From the NCBI RefSeq assembly GCF_902168175.1, contig NZ_CABHOU010000095.1, positions 310,001-374,000 on the forward strand: DNA of 64,000 nucleotides, in the 5' to 3' direction. The notes beneath the pieces are model-generated. The model had not been told where the DNA came from. It made no database searches and worked only from the letters and a program-made list of their open reading frames with translations. A program made the translations under genes and the position numbers. Shown piece after piece: positions 51,834 through 60,132 of this stretch (position 1 is its first letter; every line of letters begins with the position of its first letter). The stretch comes from an uncultured Chitinophaga sp. (GTDB lineage: Bacteria; Bacteroidota; Bacteroidia; Chitinophagales; Chitinophagaceae).

Positions 51834-52916
51834 CTATTCTGCTTTTAATCGCAGGTGTGATATTACTTCGGCTGGTTTCTCGAAATCGAAATCTATTGTC
51901 TCATCATCCTTCACTTTCTGAACACCTTCGAGCAGTATTTTGTCACCGTCCTGCAGTCCGCTCTGTACTACGTACAGGTCGGGCAGTTCGCCGGCGATGG
52001 CGATGTTGCGCGATCTGGCTTTATGGTCTTTGTCGATTACGAACACGTAAATCTTGTCCTGAATCTCGTAAGTGGCTTTCTGAGGAATGATCATCGCATT
52101 TTTCAGTGGCATGGTCATTCGTACTTTACCCGTTTCGCCATGTTTCAACAGTTTATCAGGGTTCGGGAACCTCGCGCGGAAGGCGATGTTGCCGGTTTCG
52201 CTGTCAAATTCGCCTTCGATGGTTTCTACCGCGCCTTTGTACGGGAGTGGCTGGTTGTTGGCCAGTAACAGGTTTACCTGTGCATCGCCGCGATTTTTAG
52301 CGTTGATCTGGTAGTCGAGGTACTCCGGTTCGGAAACGTTGAAGTAGGCGAACATCTGGCTGTTGTCGGAAAGGCTTGTCAGCAGCTCGCCTTCGTCGAT
52401 CAGGCTGCCCAGTTTTTTAGGAAGGCGATCGATGGTGCCGGCGAATGGTGCGCGTATTTCAGTAAACGACAGGTGCAGTTTGGCCAGTGCGGCTTCGGCT
52501 TTCGCCTGTTCCAGTTTGGCTTGTGCCATGGCCTGTTCATTTTTGGATACTACGTTTTTATCCACCAGTGCTTTGGTGTTTTGCAGCTCGATTTCGGCAG
52601 CGCTTACTTCTGCCTGCGCTTTCTGTAATTCGGCCTCATACAGTTTGGGCATGATGCGGAATAAGAGCTGGCCGGCGTTCACGTACTGGCCTTCGTCTAC
52701 ATAAATCTGTTCGAGAAATCCTTTTTCCTGTGCCCGTATTTCGATGTTACGGACAGACCTGATCTGGGAAACATATTCCCTGGTGAAGCAGGTGTCTACT
52801 CTTAAAGGGCTGGTTACGGCGTATTTGCCGATTTCTTCCTTTTCTACTTTTTTGGCGTTACAGCTCGTCAGGTACAGCAAGGCACACAAGCCTGTAAACA
52901 TGGCAATTCTATTCAT
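51834..52916 (-). CDS. RND efflux periplasmic adaptor (AcrA-type lipoprotein)
   Basis: 360 aa. The lipobox LTSC gives Cys19. A lipoyl domain surrounds a helical hairpin (FRIMPKLYEAELQKAQAEVS region, then KAEAALAKLHLSFTEIRAPF), followed by the beta-barrel (GTIDRLPKKLGSLIDEGELL) and the membrane-proximal domain (VVQSGLQDGDKILLEGVQKV). It bridges the pump and the outer-membrane channel. First gene of the three-gene operon; no regulator gene (TetR or two-component) lies next to it, so control must come from elsewhere. The upstream 148 bp hold the promoter region but no motif I can name. Confidence 0.95.
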   Translation of the reverse strand: MNRIAMFTGLCALLYLTSCNAKKVEKEEIGKYAVTSPLRVDTCFTREYVSQIRSVRNIEIRAQEKGFLEQIYVDEGQYVNAGQLLFRIMPKLYEAELQKAQAEVSAAEIELQNTKALVDKNVVSKNEQAMAQAKLEQAKAEAALAKLHLSFTEIRAPFAGTIDRLPKKLGSLIDEGELLTSLSDNSQMFAYFNVSEPEYLDYQINAKNRGDAQVNLLLANNQPLPYKGAVETIEGEFDSETGNIAFRARFPNPDKLLKHGETGKVRMTMPLKNAMIIPQKATYEIQDKIYVFVIDKDHKARSRNIAIAGELPDLYVVQSGLQDGDKILLEGVQKVKDDETIDFDFEKPAEVISHLRLKAE

Positions 52917-53064
52917 GATATTAAATGGATATTGAGCGGTTGGATCAGGAATACGGACGATTCCTTTCAGATTGGGAGAAACAACAATCGCCTGGGACTG
53001 GCGTATTTACATACACCTGCTACGTATACACGATGGCGCCCTTCGGCAACTGGTGTATATCGGA

Positions 53065-53454
53065 TCAGATCCTTAAAACTCGTTGAGCAATATATTTATT
53101 GGAAAGTAGTCCGGGTGTGGGACCATGATGTTTGAAAAGGGTGGGGCGGTTGCCTAAAACAAACAGGGAAGTTAAGGAGAGGTAAAAGCAGGCCAGCAGC
53201 CTGTATTTCCGGGCAGCACTGCTGTTGGTCTCCTCATCTTCCACATCATCTGCCAGCAGGTATTGAATCGTTTTGTCAAGTTTCGTTTCCTTAACAGACA
53301 GGTGGTTGAGATAGCGGTTGGTGAATTTCTGCTGATGGGTGTTTTCGATACTAGTACCCGTATCGTAACTGAGGTAGCGATGGTTTGCACGCATGTAGTT
53401 ATAACCTCCAAGCAGGAGGTAAAACAAGCATGCTAAAAATATTACTACTCTCAT
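53065..53454 (-). CDS. Small hypothetical protein with N-terminal membrane anchor
   Basis: 129 aa, no known family. Residues 2-20 (RVVIFLACLFYLLLGGYNY) are a hydrophobic anchor or signal, and residues 87-101 (LLACFYLSLTSLFVLG) form a second hydrophobic helix. The section between is polar (TNRYLNHLSVKETKLDKTIQ, DDVEDEETNSSAARK). The LLLGGYN-type start recurs in short Chitinophagaceae proteins as far as I recall. Placed between the efflux operon and the FtsX permease, on the minus strand. Confidence 0.5.
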   Translation of the reverse strand: MRVVIFLACLFYLLLGGYNYMRANHRYLSYDTGTSIENTHQQKFTNRYLNHLSVKETKLDKTIQYLLADDVEDEETNSSAARKYRLLACFYLSLTSLFVLGNRPTLFKHHGPTPGLLSNKYIAQRVLRI

Positions 53455-53568
53455 CCGGGGATCAAAAATAGATAATCATATCGCTCAAAGTATAGAATGA
53501 AAGGTTAAAACGACCTTTTTAATTGAATTTTAAGGTAGATGAATTGTTTGTTAACGCCTGGCGAAACC

Positions 53569-53594
53569 GGACACCCACTGTCTGAAAACGGACA
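53569..53594 (+). promoter_or_regulatory. Candidate enhancer site: TGTC-N8-GACA palindromes
   Basis: TGTCTGAAAACGGACA (53579-53594) is a near palindrome, overlapping a second one, GGACACCCACTGTC (53569-53582). In Bacteroidota, FtsX-type permease genes often have such sites for sigma-54 activators upstream. Confidence 0.5.
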
Positions 53595-53638
53595 TCTCAG
53601 GTCGGGTTAAGATATTCATTATCAGTATTTTTGTCTGC

Positions 53639-53653
53639 TGGCATTCTTTTCGC
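53639..53653 (+). promoter_or_regulatory. Candidate sigma-54 promoter
   Basis: TGGCATTCTTTTCGC keeps GG (53640-53641) and GC (53652-53653) at exactly the -24/-12 spacing of the consensus TGGCAC-N5-TTGC, with one change in the -12 box. It ends 12 bp before the permease start codon, so the transcript would begin almost at the ATG. Confidence 0.45.
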
Positions 53654-53665
53654 AGCGCACTAACT

Positions 53666-56062
53666 ATGCTAACTTACTACTTCAGAATTGCTGCGCGCAA
53701 CCTTTGGAAAAACAAGAGCTTCTCCGCCATTACCATATTCGGGATGGCTATAGGATTGGCCACCTGCATGCTTATTACCCTGTTCATCAGCGACGAGCTA
53801 TCGTACGATAAGTTCAATGATAAACATGAACGTATTTACCGTATCAATGCCGATTTCGCGGTAAATGGCAACTCGTTCCATGAACGTTACACGCCGGCAT
53901 TGTTAGGCGAAGTATTAAAAAAAGATTATCCCCAGATAGAAAACTTCTGCCGCCTTACTTTGGAAGGCAACACGCTGGTGAAGCACGGTGCTGAAACCAT
54001 TATGGAGAAAAATGCCTTTTTCGCCGACTCCACGATCTTCAAAGTATTCTCGTTACCCATGCTGGCCGGCGACCCGGCCACGGCATTGCGCGATCCGTTT
54101 TCGGTAGTAATATCGGAGCAGATGGCGAATAAATATTTTAATGGTACAACCGCATTGGGCAAAGTCCTGCGGCTCGATAATACCCGCGATTACGTGGTAA
54201 CGGGTGTTATTAAAGATGTTCCGGCCCAATCGCACCTGCATTTTAATTTCCTTAAAGCCATATCGGAAATACCCGAGAGCCGCCAAGATAACTGGATGGC
54301 CGACAACTTTGTAACCTATGTTTTACTTCGCCCCGGTACTTCGGTAGCCCAGCTGAACGGCTTCCTGAAAGAAGCTACCAGGCGGTACATGGAAGGTTCG
54401 TTGGAAAAGATGGTGGGCGACAATATAACGCGCCTGGAGCAAAAGGGCGGCCGCTTCGGTTACTATGCCATCCGTTTAGACCGTATTCACCTGCACTCCG
54501 CACTGGCCAGCGAAACGGAGCCTTTGGGGAATATGCAGTACGTATACATCTTCATGGCGGCGGGTATCATTATCCTGCTCATTGCCTGCGTGAACTTCGT
54601 TAACCTGTCTACCGCCCGCTCGGCCAGCCGCGCTAAAGAAGTGGGTTTACGAAAAGTGATGGGTTCTCATCGGTCTATATTAATAGTGCAGTTTTTGGCA
54701 GAGTCGGTATTAACCGGACTATTAGCCATGATCTTAGCAATCATACTGGCCTTTATATTTTTGCCTTTCCTGAACAGCCTGGCGGGTAAAACCATGCGGA
54801 TAAGCCCGGTGTATGTGCTGTACCTGTTACCGGTGGTACTGTTGGTCGGATTACTGGCAGGCGTTTATCCCGCCTTCTACCTGTCGAAGTTCGAGCCGGT
54901 GAAGGTGTTGAAAGGCAGGGTGTCGGGCGGATTTAAAAACAGCTGGTTGCGTAACGGGCTGGTCACTTTCCAGTTTGCCACAGCTATCCTGCTGCTGGTG
55001 GGCACCTTTGTAGTGTACCGGCAGTTGGGTTACATTCAAAGTAAACAACTTGGCTACAATCGCCAGCAGGTGCTGGTAGTGACTAACGTAGCATCGTTAT
55101 GGGTGCATGCCAAAGGGTTTAAGCAGGAAATAGAACAACTGCCCGGCGTAAAGGGTAGTACTATGAACGCTTCGCTGCCCATCAGGACAGAAAACTCCAC
55201 CAATATATATTCTAAGGATGCGGCCCGCAGTCCCGGCCAGGTAAGTGGTATCGACGAATGGTACATCGATGCGGATTACATACCCGTATTTGGTATGGAG
55301 ATGGCGAGCGGCCGAAACTTCTCCCCGCAAATGCCTACAGACAGCCAGGCGCTGATCATTAATGAATCCGCCGCAAAACTGCTCGGCTTTAAAGACATCA
55401 CCGACAAATACCTGTATACCGATGGTCGGGCATTTAAGGTAATTGGTGTTGTAAAGGATTTCAATGGCGGTTCCCTGCATCACAAAATCAATCCAATCGT
55501 ACTAAGGCTGGGAGAGTATCGCGATAACCTGGCTATCCGCTTCGATCCCAAACATACACAGGCCGTGATTGAAGGTGTGCGCAAAGCCTATCACGCGAGG
55601 GAAGGCATGACTGGCCAGCCGTTTACTTATTTCTTCCTGGATGAGGCATTCAATAACCTGTACCAGTCGGAAGTGCGTACGGCGCATATATTTATCGCCT
55701 TTGCAGTGCTGGCCGTACTGATAGCCTGCATGGGCGTTTTCGGACTGATCACCTACGCGGCCGAACAACGTACACGTGAAATAGGCATCCGTAAAGTGCT
55801 GGGCGCATCGGTTACTGGTATTGTAACCCTGCTGTCGGCCAACTTCCTGAAGTTAGTGACCATTGGATTTGTGATAGCCACACCGCTGGCCTGGTACCTG
55901 ATGGATAAATGGCTGAACAACTTTGCTTACCGTACACAGATCGGCTGGAGCGTATTTGCATGGTCTGTACTGCTAATGGCATTCATTACGATGGGTACGG
56001 TAGGTTTTAGGGCTGTGAGGGCCGCCCTGGCCAATCCGGTGAAAAGTTTGAACGCGGAATAA
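53666..56062 (+). CDS. FtsX/MacB-type ABC transporter permease
   Basis: 798 aa, the two-module form common in Bacteroidota. The N-terminus is FRIAARNLWKNKSFSAITIFGMAIGLA with the first membrane helix, then a MacB-like periplasmic domain. FtsX helices at ~285-440 contain VNFVNLSTARSASRAKEVGLRKVMGS, and a second periplasmic part is followed by a final helix set (~680-790) with YAAEQRTREIGIRKVLGAS. The E-x-G-[LI]-RK motif occurs twice. The matching ATPase is not adjacent. Such proteins are thought to act in efflux or envelope stress responses. The upstream sites suggest sigma-54 control. Confidence 0.93.
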   Translation: MLTYYFRIAARNLWKNKSFSAITIFGMAIGLATCMLITLFISDELSYDKFNDKHERIYRINADFAVNGNSFHERYTPALLGEVLKKDYPQIENFCRLTLEGNTLVKHGAETIMEKNAFFADSTIFKVFSLPMLAGDPATALRDPFSVVISEQMANKYFNGTTALGKVLRLDNTRDYVVTGVIKDVPAQSHLHFNFLKAISEIPESRQDNWMADNFVTYVLLRPGTSVAQLNGFLKEATRRYMEGSLEKMVGDNITRLEQKGGRFGYYAIRLDRIHLHSALASETEPLGNMQYVYIFMAAGIIILLIACVNFVNLSTARSASRAKEVGLRKVMGSHRSILIVQFLAESVLTGLLAMILAIILAFIFLPFLNSLAGKTMRISPVYVLYLLPVVLLVGLLAGVYPAFYLSKFEPVKVLKGRVSGGFKNSWLRNGLVTFQFATAILLLVGTFVVYRQLGYIQSKQLGYNRQQVLVVTNVASLWVHAKGFKQEIEQLPGVKGSTMNASLPIRTENSTNIYSKDAARSPGQVSGIDEWYIDADYIPVFGMEMASGRNFSPQMPTDSQALIINESAAKLLGFKDITDKYLYTDGRAFKVIGVVKDFNGGSLHHKINPIVLRLGEYRDNLAIRFDPKHTQAVIEGVRKAYHAREGMTGQPFTYFFLDEAFNNLYQSEVRTAHIFIAFAVLAVLIACMGVFGLITYAAEQRTREIGIRKVLGASVTGIVTLLSANFLKLVTIGFVIATPLAWYLMDKWLNNFAYRTQIGWSVFAWSVLLMAFITMGTVGFRAVRAALANPVKSLNAE

Positions 56063-56091
56063 GATTTGATGGTTTGATGCTAAATTTGGGC

Positions 56092-56589
56092 ATGGCAGAC
56101 GAACATTTTAAAACTTCTTTCGCGCCTATAGCAGACGCTGATACCAGCATTCTTGTTTTAGGCAGCCTGCCTGGCGACCGGTCACTTGCCATGGCGGAGT
56201 ATTACGGTCATCCTGCTAACCGCCTCTGGAAGGTGCTGGCTGGTATTACCGGGAACGATGTTCCCTTAAACTATTCCGAAAAGAAAGCCCTGTTAGCTAA
56301 AACAAATATTGGTCTTTGGGATGTTGCGCATACGGCTACACGAAAAGGCAGCCTGGACACTGCTATCCTGAATGAAGTACCTAATCAGCTCGATCAATTT
56401 ATAGAACAGCACCCCGCATTAAAAGTCGTTGCATTTAATGGCGCTAAGTCGGAGGCCATGTTTAACCGGTATTTTAAAAGAAGGGAAGAAATTACTTATA
56501 TTTCGCTTCCGAGTACAAGTCCTGCCAATGCGAAGATGCGCTTACCGGACCTTTGTGCTGTATGGGAGCAAATTTTATTATACCGGTAA
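56092..56589 (+). CDS. DNA-deoxyinosine glycosylase (hypoxanthine-DNA glycosylase, UDG superfamily)
   Basis: 165 aa from ATG 56092 (MADEHFKTSFAP); ATG 56077 would add five residues. LVLGSLPGDRSLAMAEYYGHPANRLWKVL is the active-site block (motif 1) of family 6 UDG-like hypoxanthine-DNA glycosylases, and YISLPSTSPANAKM is the second. VAFNGAKSEAMFNRYF lies between. It removes hypoxanthine formed by adenine deamination. The gene begins 29 bp after the permease gene. Confidence 0.88.
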   Translation: MADEHFKTSFAPIADADTSILVLGSLPGDRSLAMAEYYGHPANRLWKVLAGITGNDVPLNYSEKKALLAKTNIGLWDVAHTATRKGSLDTAILNEVPNQLDQFIEQHPALKVVAFNGAKSEAMFNRYFKRREEITYISLPSTSPANAKMRLPDLCAVWEQILLYR

Positions 56590-56592
56590 TAC

Positions 56593-57162
56593 ATGGAAAA
56601 AGTATCTGCATCAGAATTATACCTGCGTCACCTCGAACAAATATTTCAGCGCGAACCTGAGTTTTATACCATGGAAAGCCCGGTAGAAGGGCTGCCGGGC
56701 GTAACAGCGCTGGTATATAAAGATATTCCCGAACCTGGCTACATCACGGGCTTCACTTATGGTTTGTCGCTGGTAGAACATCCCGACTGGCAGCTCGGCC
56801 GGCCCGAGTTATGTATTTCCGTGAAGTCTGAAAATATGGCCTGGGCAACCGTGGCGGCTTATATGGCTAATCACCTGCGCGGCGACTGTCCTTTTCTTTA
56901 CGCGCAAACCATCAACTTTGGCGATCAGATAGCAGCAGATTCTCCGATGGACGCTTTCTTCGTTTTCGCCCCCAGCCTGCTGGAGCGCGAAGATTATGTA
57001 AACATTGACATCGGCCTCGGCTATAAGATTAACATCGCCGGACTGTACCCGATGTACGCAGCTGAAATTCCTGTACTCGAAGCAATGGGGCTGGAGAAGT
57101 TCTGGCATCACCCCCATTTCGATTTGTATGATGTAAACCGGGAAATGATTACCGGGGAGTAG
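56593..57162 (+). CDS. Suppressor-of-fused (SuFu)-domain protein
   Basis: 189 aa. The SuFu fold is recognised in VTALVYKDIPEPGYITGFTYGLSL, the following GRPELCISVKS, the AAYMANHLRGDCPFLYAQT helix and strand, and FVFAPSLLEREDYVNIDIGLGYKINIAGLYPMYAAEIP. Bacterial SuFu proteins have been proposed as immunity proteins to polymorphic toxins. It starts 3 bp after the glycosylase gene and may be co-transcribed; no toxin is adjacent. Confidence 0.85.
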   Translation: MEKVSASELYLRHLEQIFQREPEFYTMESPVEGLPGVTALVYKDIPEPGYITGFTYGLSLVEHPDWQLGRPELCISVKSENMAWATVAAYMANHLRGDCPFLYAQTINFGDQIAADSPMDAFFVFAPSLLEREDYVNIDIGLGYKINIAGLYPMYAAEIPVLEAMGLEKFWHHPHFDLYDVNREMITGE

Positions 57163-57303
57163 TTACCTGCGCTCAATGTGCCGCTGCTCCAGGTAAGCCA
57201 GTCCGCCCACCACTATCACCTGTAATACCAGGAATGCTGAATCTCCGTAAAGCAGAAAAGGCTTTAAGCTGATCAGCCCAAAGCCCTTTCGAACACACTT
57301 CCT
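57163..57303 (-). pseudogene. Possible C-terminal remnant of a membrane protein
   Basis: On the minus strand an open frame without a start codon reads GLISLKPFLLYGDSAFLVLQ, then a hydrophobic VIVVGGLAYLEQRHIERR end and a TAA at 57163-57165. An in-frame TGA lies just upstream (about 57306). The amphipathic-hydrophobic pattern and charged end look like the last helix of a membrane protein whose 5-prime part has been lost. No family is named. Confidence 0.4.
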
Positions 57304-57311
57304 ATATCAAA

Positions 57312-57752
57312 TTATCTGGGTACTGGTGTTAAGGAGCTGATGGCAATCCGGTTCCAGGCATTAATGGCCACTACCGCCATAATGATCTGTGCAATTACTT
57401 CTTCAGAGAAATACCGGCTGATGGCTTGGTAAGTGGCTGCAGTTAGTCCATGCTGGTGAATCAGCGTTACTTCTTCTGTAACGGCTAAGATGGCTTTTTC
57501 TTCTGCGCTGAACAGGTCTGTTTCGCGCCAGGCGTTTAGTAGAAATATACGTTGTGTGGTTTCGCCATTTTTGATCGCATCTTTCGTGTGCATATCTATA
57601 CAAAATGCACAGGCATTTATCTGGGAGGCCCTTATTTTGATGAGCTCTTTCTGGTTTTTGGTCAGCGAGCTGGTGGCCAGTGCTGCTTCAAGCGCGTACA
57701 TTGCTTTATATGCTGCGGGATGAGCTTCGTTAATTTTTACTCTGTTTTCCAT
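57312..57752 (-). CDS. Carboxymuconolactone decarboxylase-family protein (AhpD-like)
   Basis: 146 aa. KELIKIRASQINACAFCIDMHTKDAIKNGE holds the AhpD-type redox centre: C48-x2-C51 and H55. ALAVTEEVTLIHQHGL and IAQIIMAVVAINAWNRIAIS complete the fold. These alkylhydroperoxidase-like proteins reduce peroxides or a peroxiredoxin. A Crp/Fnr-family regulator follows upstream on the same strand (57844). Confidence 0.93.
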   Translation of the reverse strand: MENRVKINEAHPAAYKAMYALEAALATSSLTKNQKELIKIRASQINACAFCIDMHTKDAIKNGETTQRIFLLNAWRETDLFSAEEKAILAVTEEVTLIHQHGLTAATYQAISRYFSEEVIAQIIMAVVAINAWNRIAISSLTPVPR

Positions 57753-57843
57753 TTTGTGTATATTTTATTTGTTTGACTGCACAAAGATGAAACAATACTG
57801 TTTCGGAAAACTTAAGCTGGTTTAAGAAAGATGAAAGGAGGAA

Positions 57844-58428
57844 TTATTTCTTCCCAAGTGCCTGCTTCTTACGCAGTTCACTCAGGTATTCGGGCGTAAA
57901 GCCGAGGAAAGAGGCCAGTATTTTCTGTGGGATACGCTGAATAAAAGCGGGGTACTGCGAGGCGAAATGGTTGTAGAACTGTTCCTTCGATAACTGGAAA
58001 ATATACTTCACCCGGAACAGCGATGCTGCATAGGCCCTTTCGTATATCATCCTGAAATAGCGTTCCATAAACGGGTACGCTGCCAGTAACTGGTCCATAT
58101 CCTCTTTGCTGATGGAAATTACTTCCGCGTGTTCCATGGCCTGTACGGTAAAGGAAGCCGTTTTTCCTTTGCTAAAGGCATCTACATCCGTCATCCACCA
58201 GTTTTCGATAGCGAATTGTATCGTTTGTTCGCCGCCGTTTTCAGTAAGGAAAAACATACGCAACGAGCCTTTGAGGACGAAGTAGTTCTGGCGGCAGGGC
58301 TTACCCTCCATTACCAGGTCCTCTTTTTTCTTCACGTTCAGCAGCCGGAAATAGGGTAGCATAGCGGCGAAGTCGTTGCTGCTGATGTTGATGTGTTTGG
58401 CGATGTGCTGGAACAATATGTCGGACAT
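57844..58428 (-). CDS. Crp/Fnr-family transcriptional regulator
   Basis: 194 aa. An N-terminal cyclic-nucleotide-binding-type beta roll (residues ~20-115; GKPCRQNYFVLKGSLRMFF, QFAIENWWMTDVDAF) is followed by a long helix and a C-terminal HTH (IQRIPQKILASFLGFTPEYLSELRKK). The Arg-based cAMP site is not kept, as usual for Bacteroidota members. It lies 92 bp upstream of the AhpD-like gene on the same strand and could regulate it. Confidence 0.92.
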   Translation of the reverse strand: MSDILFQHIAKHINISSNDFAAMLPYFRLLNVKKKEDLVMEGKPCRQNYFVLKGSLRMFFLTENGGEQTIQFAIENWWMTDVDAFSKGKTASFTVQAMEHAEVISISKEDMDQLLAAYPFMERYFRMIYERAYAASLFRVKYIFQLSKEQFYNHFASQYPAFIQRIPQKILASFLGFTPEYLSELRKKQALGKK

Positions 58429-58467
58429 GGGTGGTAAATTACGAAAGGGACGCTGATTTAGGATGAG

Positions 58468-59331
58468 CTATTTAACGATCATCCTCTTCCCCGGTACATC
58501 AATCGTAATACTGTTCCCCAACCAGTTAATACTCCCAATGCCTTCATAAATCAGCCCTTCAATGAAGGTGCCTTTTACGCCGCTGGCAGAAGAAACGCCA
58601 TTGAGCGTGCTTATTTTATCCAGTGTGGTGGTGTAGGAGTTATTGGTTTTAGTGGTATCGAAGTCGCTTACAATAGTTCGTTTGGTGGTATTGGTGGTGT
58701 CGATGTTCAGCGTCTGTATATATCGTGCGTTGAAGCGGAATATGCCGTTGCCGGCGCCGCTGTCCAGTGATATTTGTACGGGCAGGCGGTCATTCAGCTT
58801 AACGTAAGTAGATATGCCTAATGTAATGTCACGGTCGGCGGAGATTTGCAGCGGTATGGTTTTGCCGTCTTTAGGGATGTTGCCCAGCACGAGCTTTTTG
58901 TTCGTATAGTCGATCGTGAGCGGAATGTCTTTAAAAGGCATCAGGGAGATGAGCCCGTCCAGCGGGAAGTTTACATCCAATACCGCCGTCTTTTGTCCGG
59001 CAATATCTGTTGTGCCTAACTTAAGATGATCGATCAGGTAGATGTCTGTTTCAATAGCCTCACCGGTAGCTCGGTGGCCTACATAAAAGCCTTCCGTCTT
59101 TTTAACTGATCCCACTTTATCAGCAAACTTCTTCGTCAGCAAATTGAGCCCTGCACCGGTATCGAATATGAAATTGCCTTCTATACCATTGACGCTGGCT
59201 TTGATCATAATATGGCCCTGGCCTGTAAGTGTAAACGGTATTTCTGCAGGTGTGCGTTGTTGCGCATACAGATGGAAGGTGGCGGCTAATAACAGCAGGC
59301 TGATTGACAGCAGTTTTTTACACATAAGCAA
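58468..59331 (-). CDS. Retropepsin-like aspartyl protease, secreted
   Basis: 287 aa; start at 59331 or at the Met two codons later (MCKKLLSISLL). A signal peptide ends HLYAQ. Two retropepsin-like half-domains are seen, with FIFDTGAG (D57) and SLDSGAGNG (D190), so both catalytic aspartates exist within one chain, unlike viral homodimers. The protein is exported and probably acts in the periplasm. Aspartyl protease family proteins of this kind are common in Bacteroidota; substrates are unknown. Confidence 0.88.
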   Translation of the reverse strand: MLMCKKLLSISLLLLAATFHLYAQQRTPAEIPFTLTGQGHIMIKASVNGIEGNFIFDTGAGLNLLTKKFADKVGSVKKTEGFYVGHRATGEAIETDIYLIDHLKLGTTDIAGQKTAVLDVNFPLDGLISLMPFKDIPLTIDYTNKKLVLGNIPKDGKTIPLQISADRDITLGISTYVKLNDRLPVQISLDSGAGNGIFRFNARYIQTLNIDTTNTTKRTIVSDFDTTKTNNSYTTTLDKISTLNGVSSASGVKGTFIEGLIYEGIGSINWLGNSITIDVPGKRMIVK

Positions 59332-59442
59332 AGTTTGATGGTGGGTTGTGTCTCATATTCCCTATACGGGAGCGCTGCAATATAAATTTTTTGGAGTACT
59401 TTTCGGTCAAAGGCCTTCTAACCCGGCGATTATAAGACACAT

Positions 59443-59583
59443 ATGCAGACAACCCAAATAAGATCAGCGCTCTTTGGCCTCGCTACAGGCGATGCATTGG
59501 GCGTACCCGTGGAGTTCCGCAGCAGGGAGGGGATGAAAGACTGGCCGGTAGCCGATATGAGCCAACCAAACAACGCATCAACA
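59443..59583 (+). pseudogene. Truncated N-terminus of an ADP-ribosylglycohydrolase gene
   Basis: From ATG 59443 the frame reads SALFGLATGDALGVPVEF then SREGMKDWPVADM, the N-terminal signature of the ADP-ribosylglycohydrolase (DraG/ARH) family. After about 39 residues the similarity stops (SQPNNAST), where family members continue for another ~200 residues with further metal-binding motifs. The frame then runs directly into the lipoprotein gene at 59584. Confidence 0.75.
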
Positions 59584-59967
59584 ATGAAAAAGTATTTAAC
59601 AATCCTAAGCGCCATCGCACTTTTCGCTTGCAACACCATGAAGAAAACAGATACCGATCCCCGCTTCTACGGCGCCTGGTCATTGCCCATTATCGATAAT
59701 GTAAGTAAAAACGTGATCGACACCATGACCATGAATTTTCGTAATGATGGTAGTATATTGTATGAAGTAGATGGCCCCATCGACTACGCCAATGGCGAAA
59801 CCAAACAGAAACACGAATACACCGAGAAGTATTACCTGTCCGGCGATTACCTGGTGACGATCGAGGATGATGGTAAAGAGGTGAAGGCGAAGTATAAGTT
59901 TGAAGGGGATGATAAGTTGTTGATTTATTTTGAGGGGAATACGCAGACGTTGAGCAGGATTAAATAG
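59584..59967 (+). CDS. Small lipoprotein, lipocalin-like
   Basis: 127 aa from ATG 59584 (MKKYLTILSAIALFACNTMKK), with a lipobox LFAC and Cys16. The mature part is strand-rich (DPRFYGAWSLPIIDN, MTMNFRNDGSILYEVDG, YYLSGDYLVTIEDDGKEVKAKYKF, DKLLIYFEGNTQTLSRI), like short lipocalin-type proteins in Bacteroidota. The frame extends upstream to 59443 as a broken glycohydrolase start, so the natural product may be the shorter lipoprotein, unless the fusion is translated. Confidence 0.7.
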   Translation: MKKYLTILSAIALFACNTMKKTDTDPRFYGAWSLPIIDNVSKNVIDTMTMNFRNDGSILYEVDGPIDYANGETKQKHEYTEKYYLSGDYLVTIEDDGKEVKAKYKFEGDDKLLIYFEGNTQTLSRIK

Positions 59968-60132
59968 CTGCCATGCGGTATGAGTGTGGTGTATTGGGAA
60001 AGGGGACACGTTGGCTCCTATTGCCATGGATTTAGGATATGAATTCCTTACAGTTAACTAAAATCCCACGTTTTGGCACTACTCACCTTACAATCCATTC
60101 CTTATCTTGTATTAACCTAAATCCTCTTCCCC

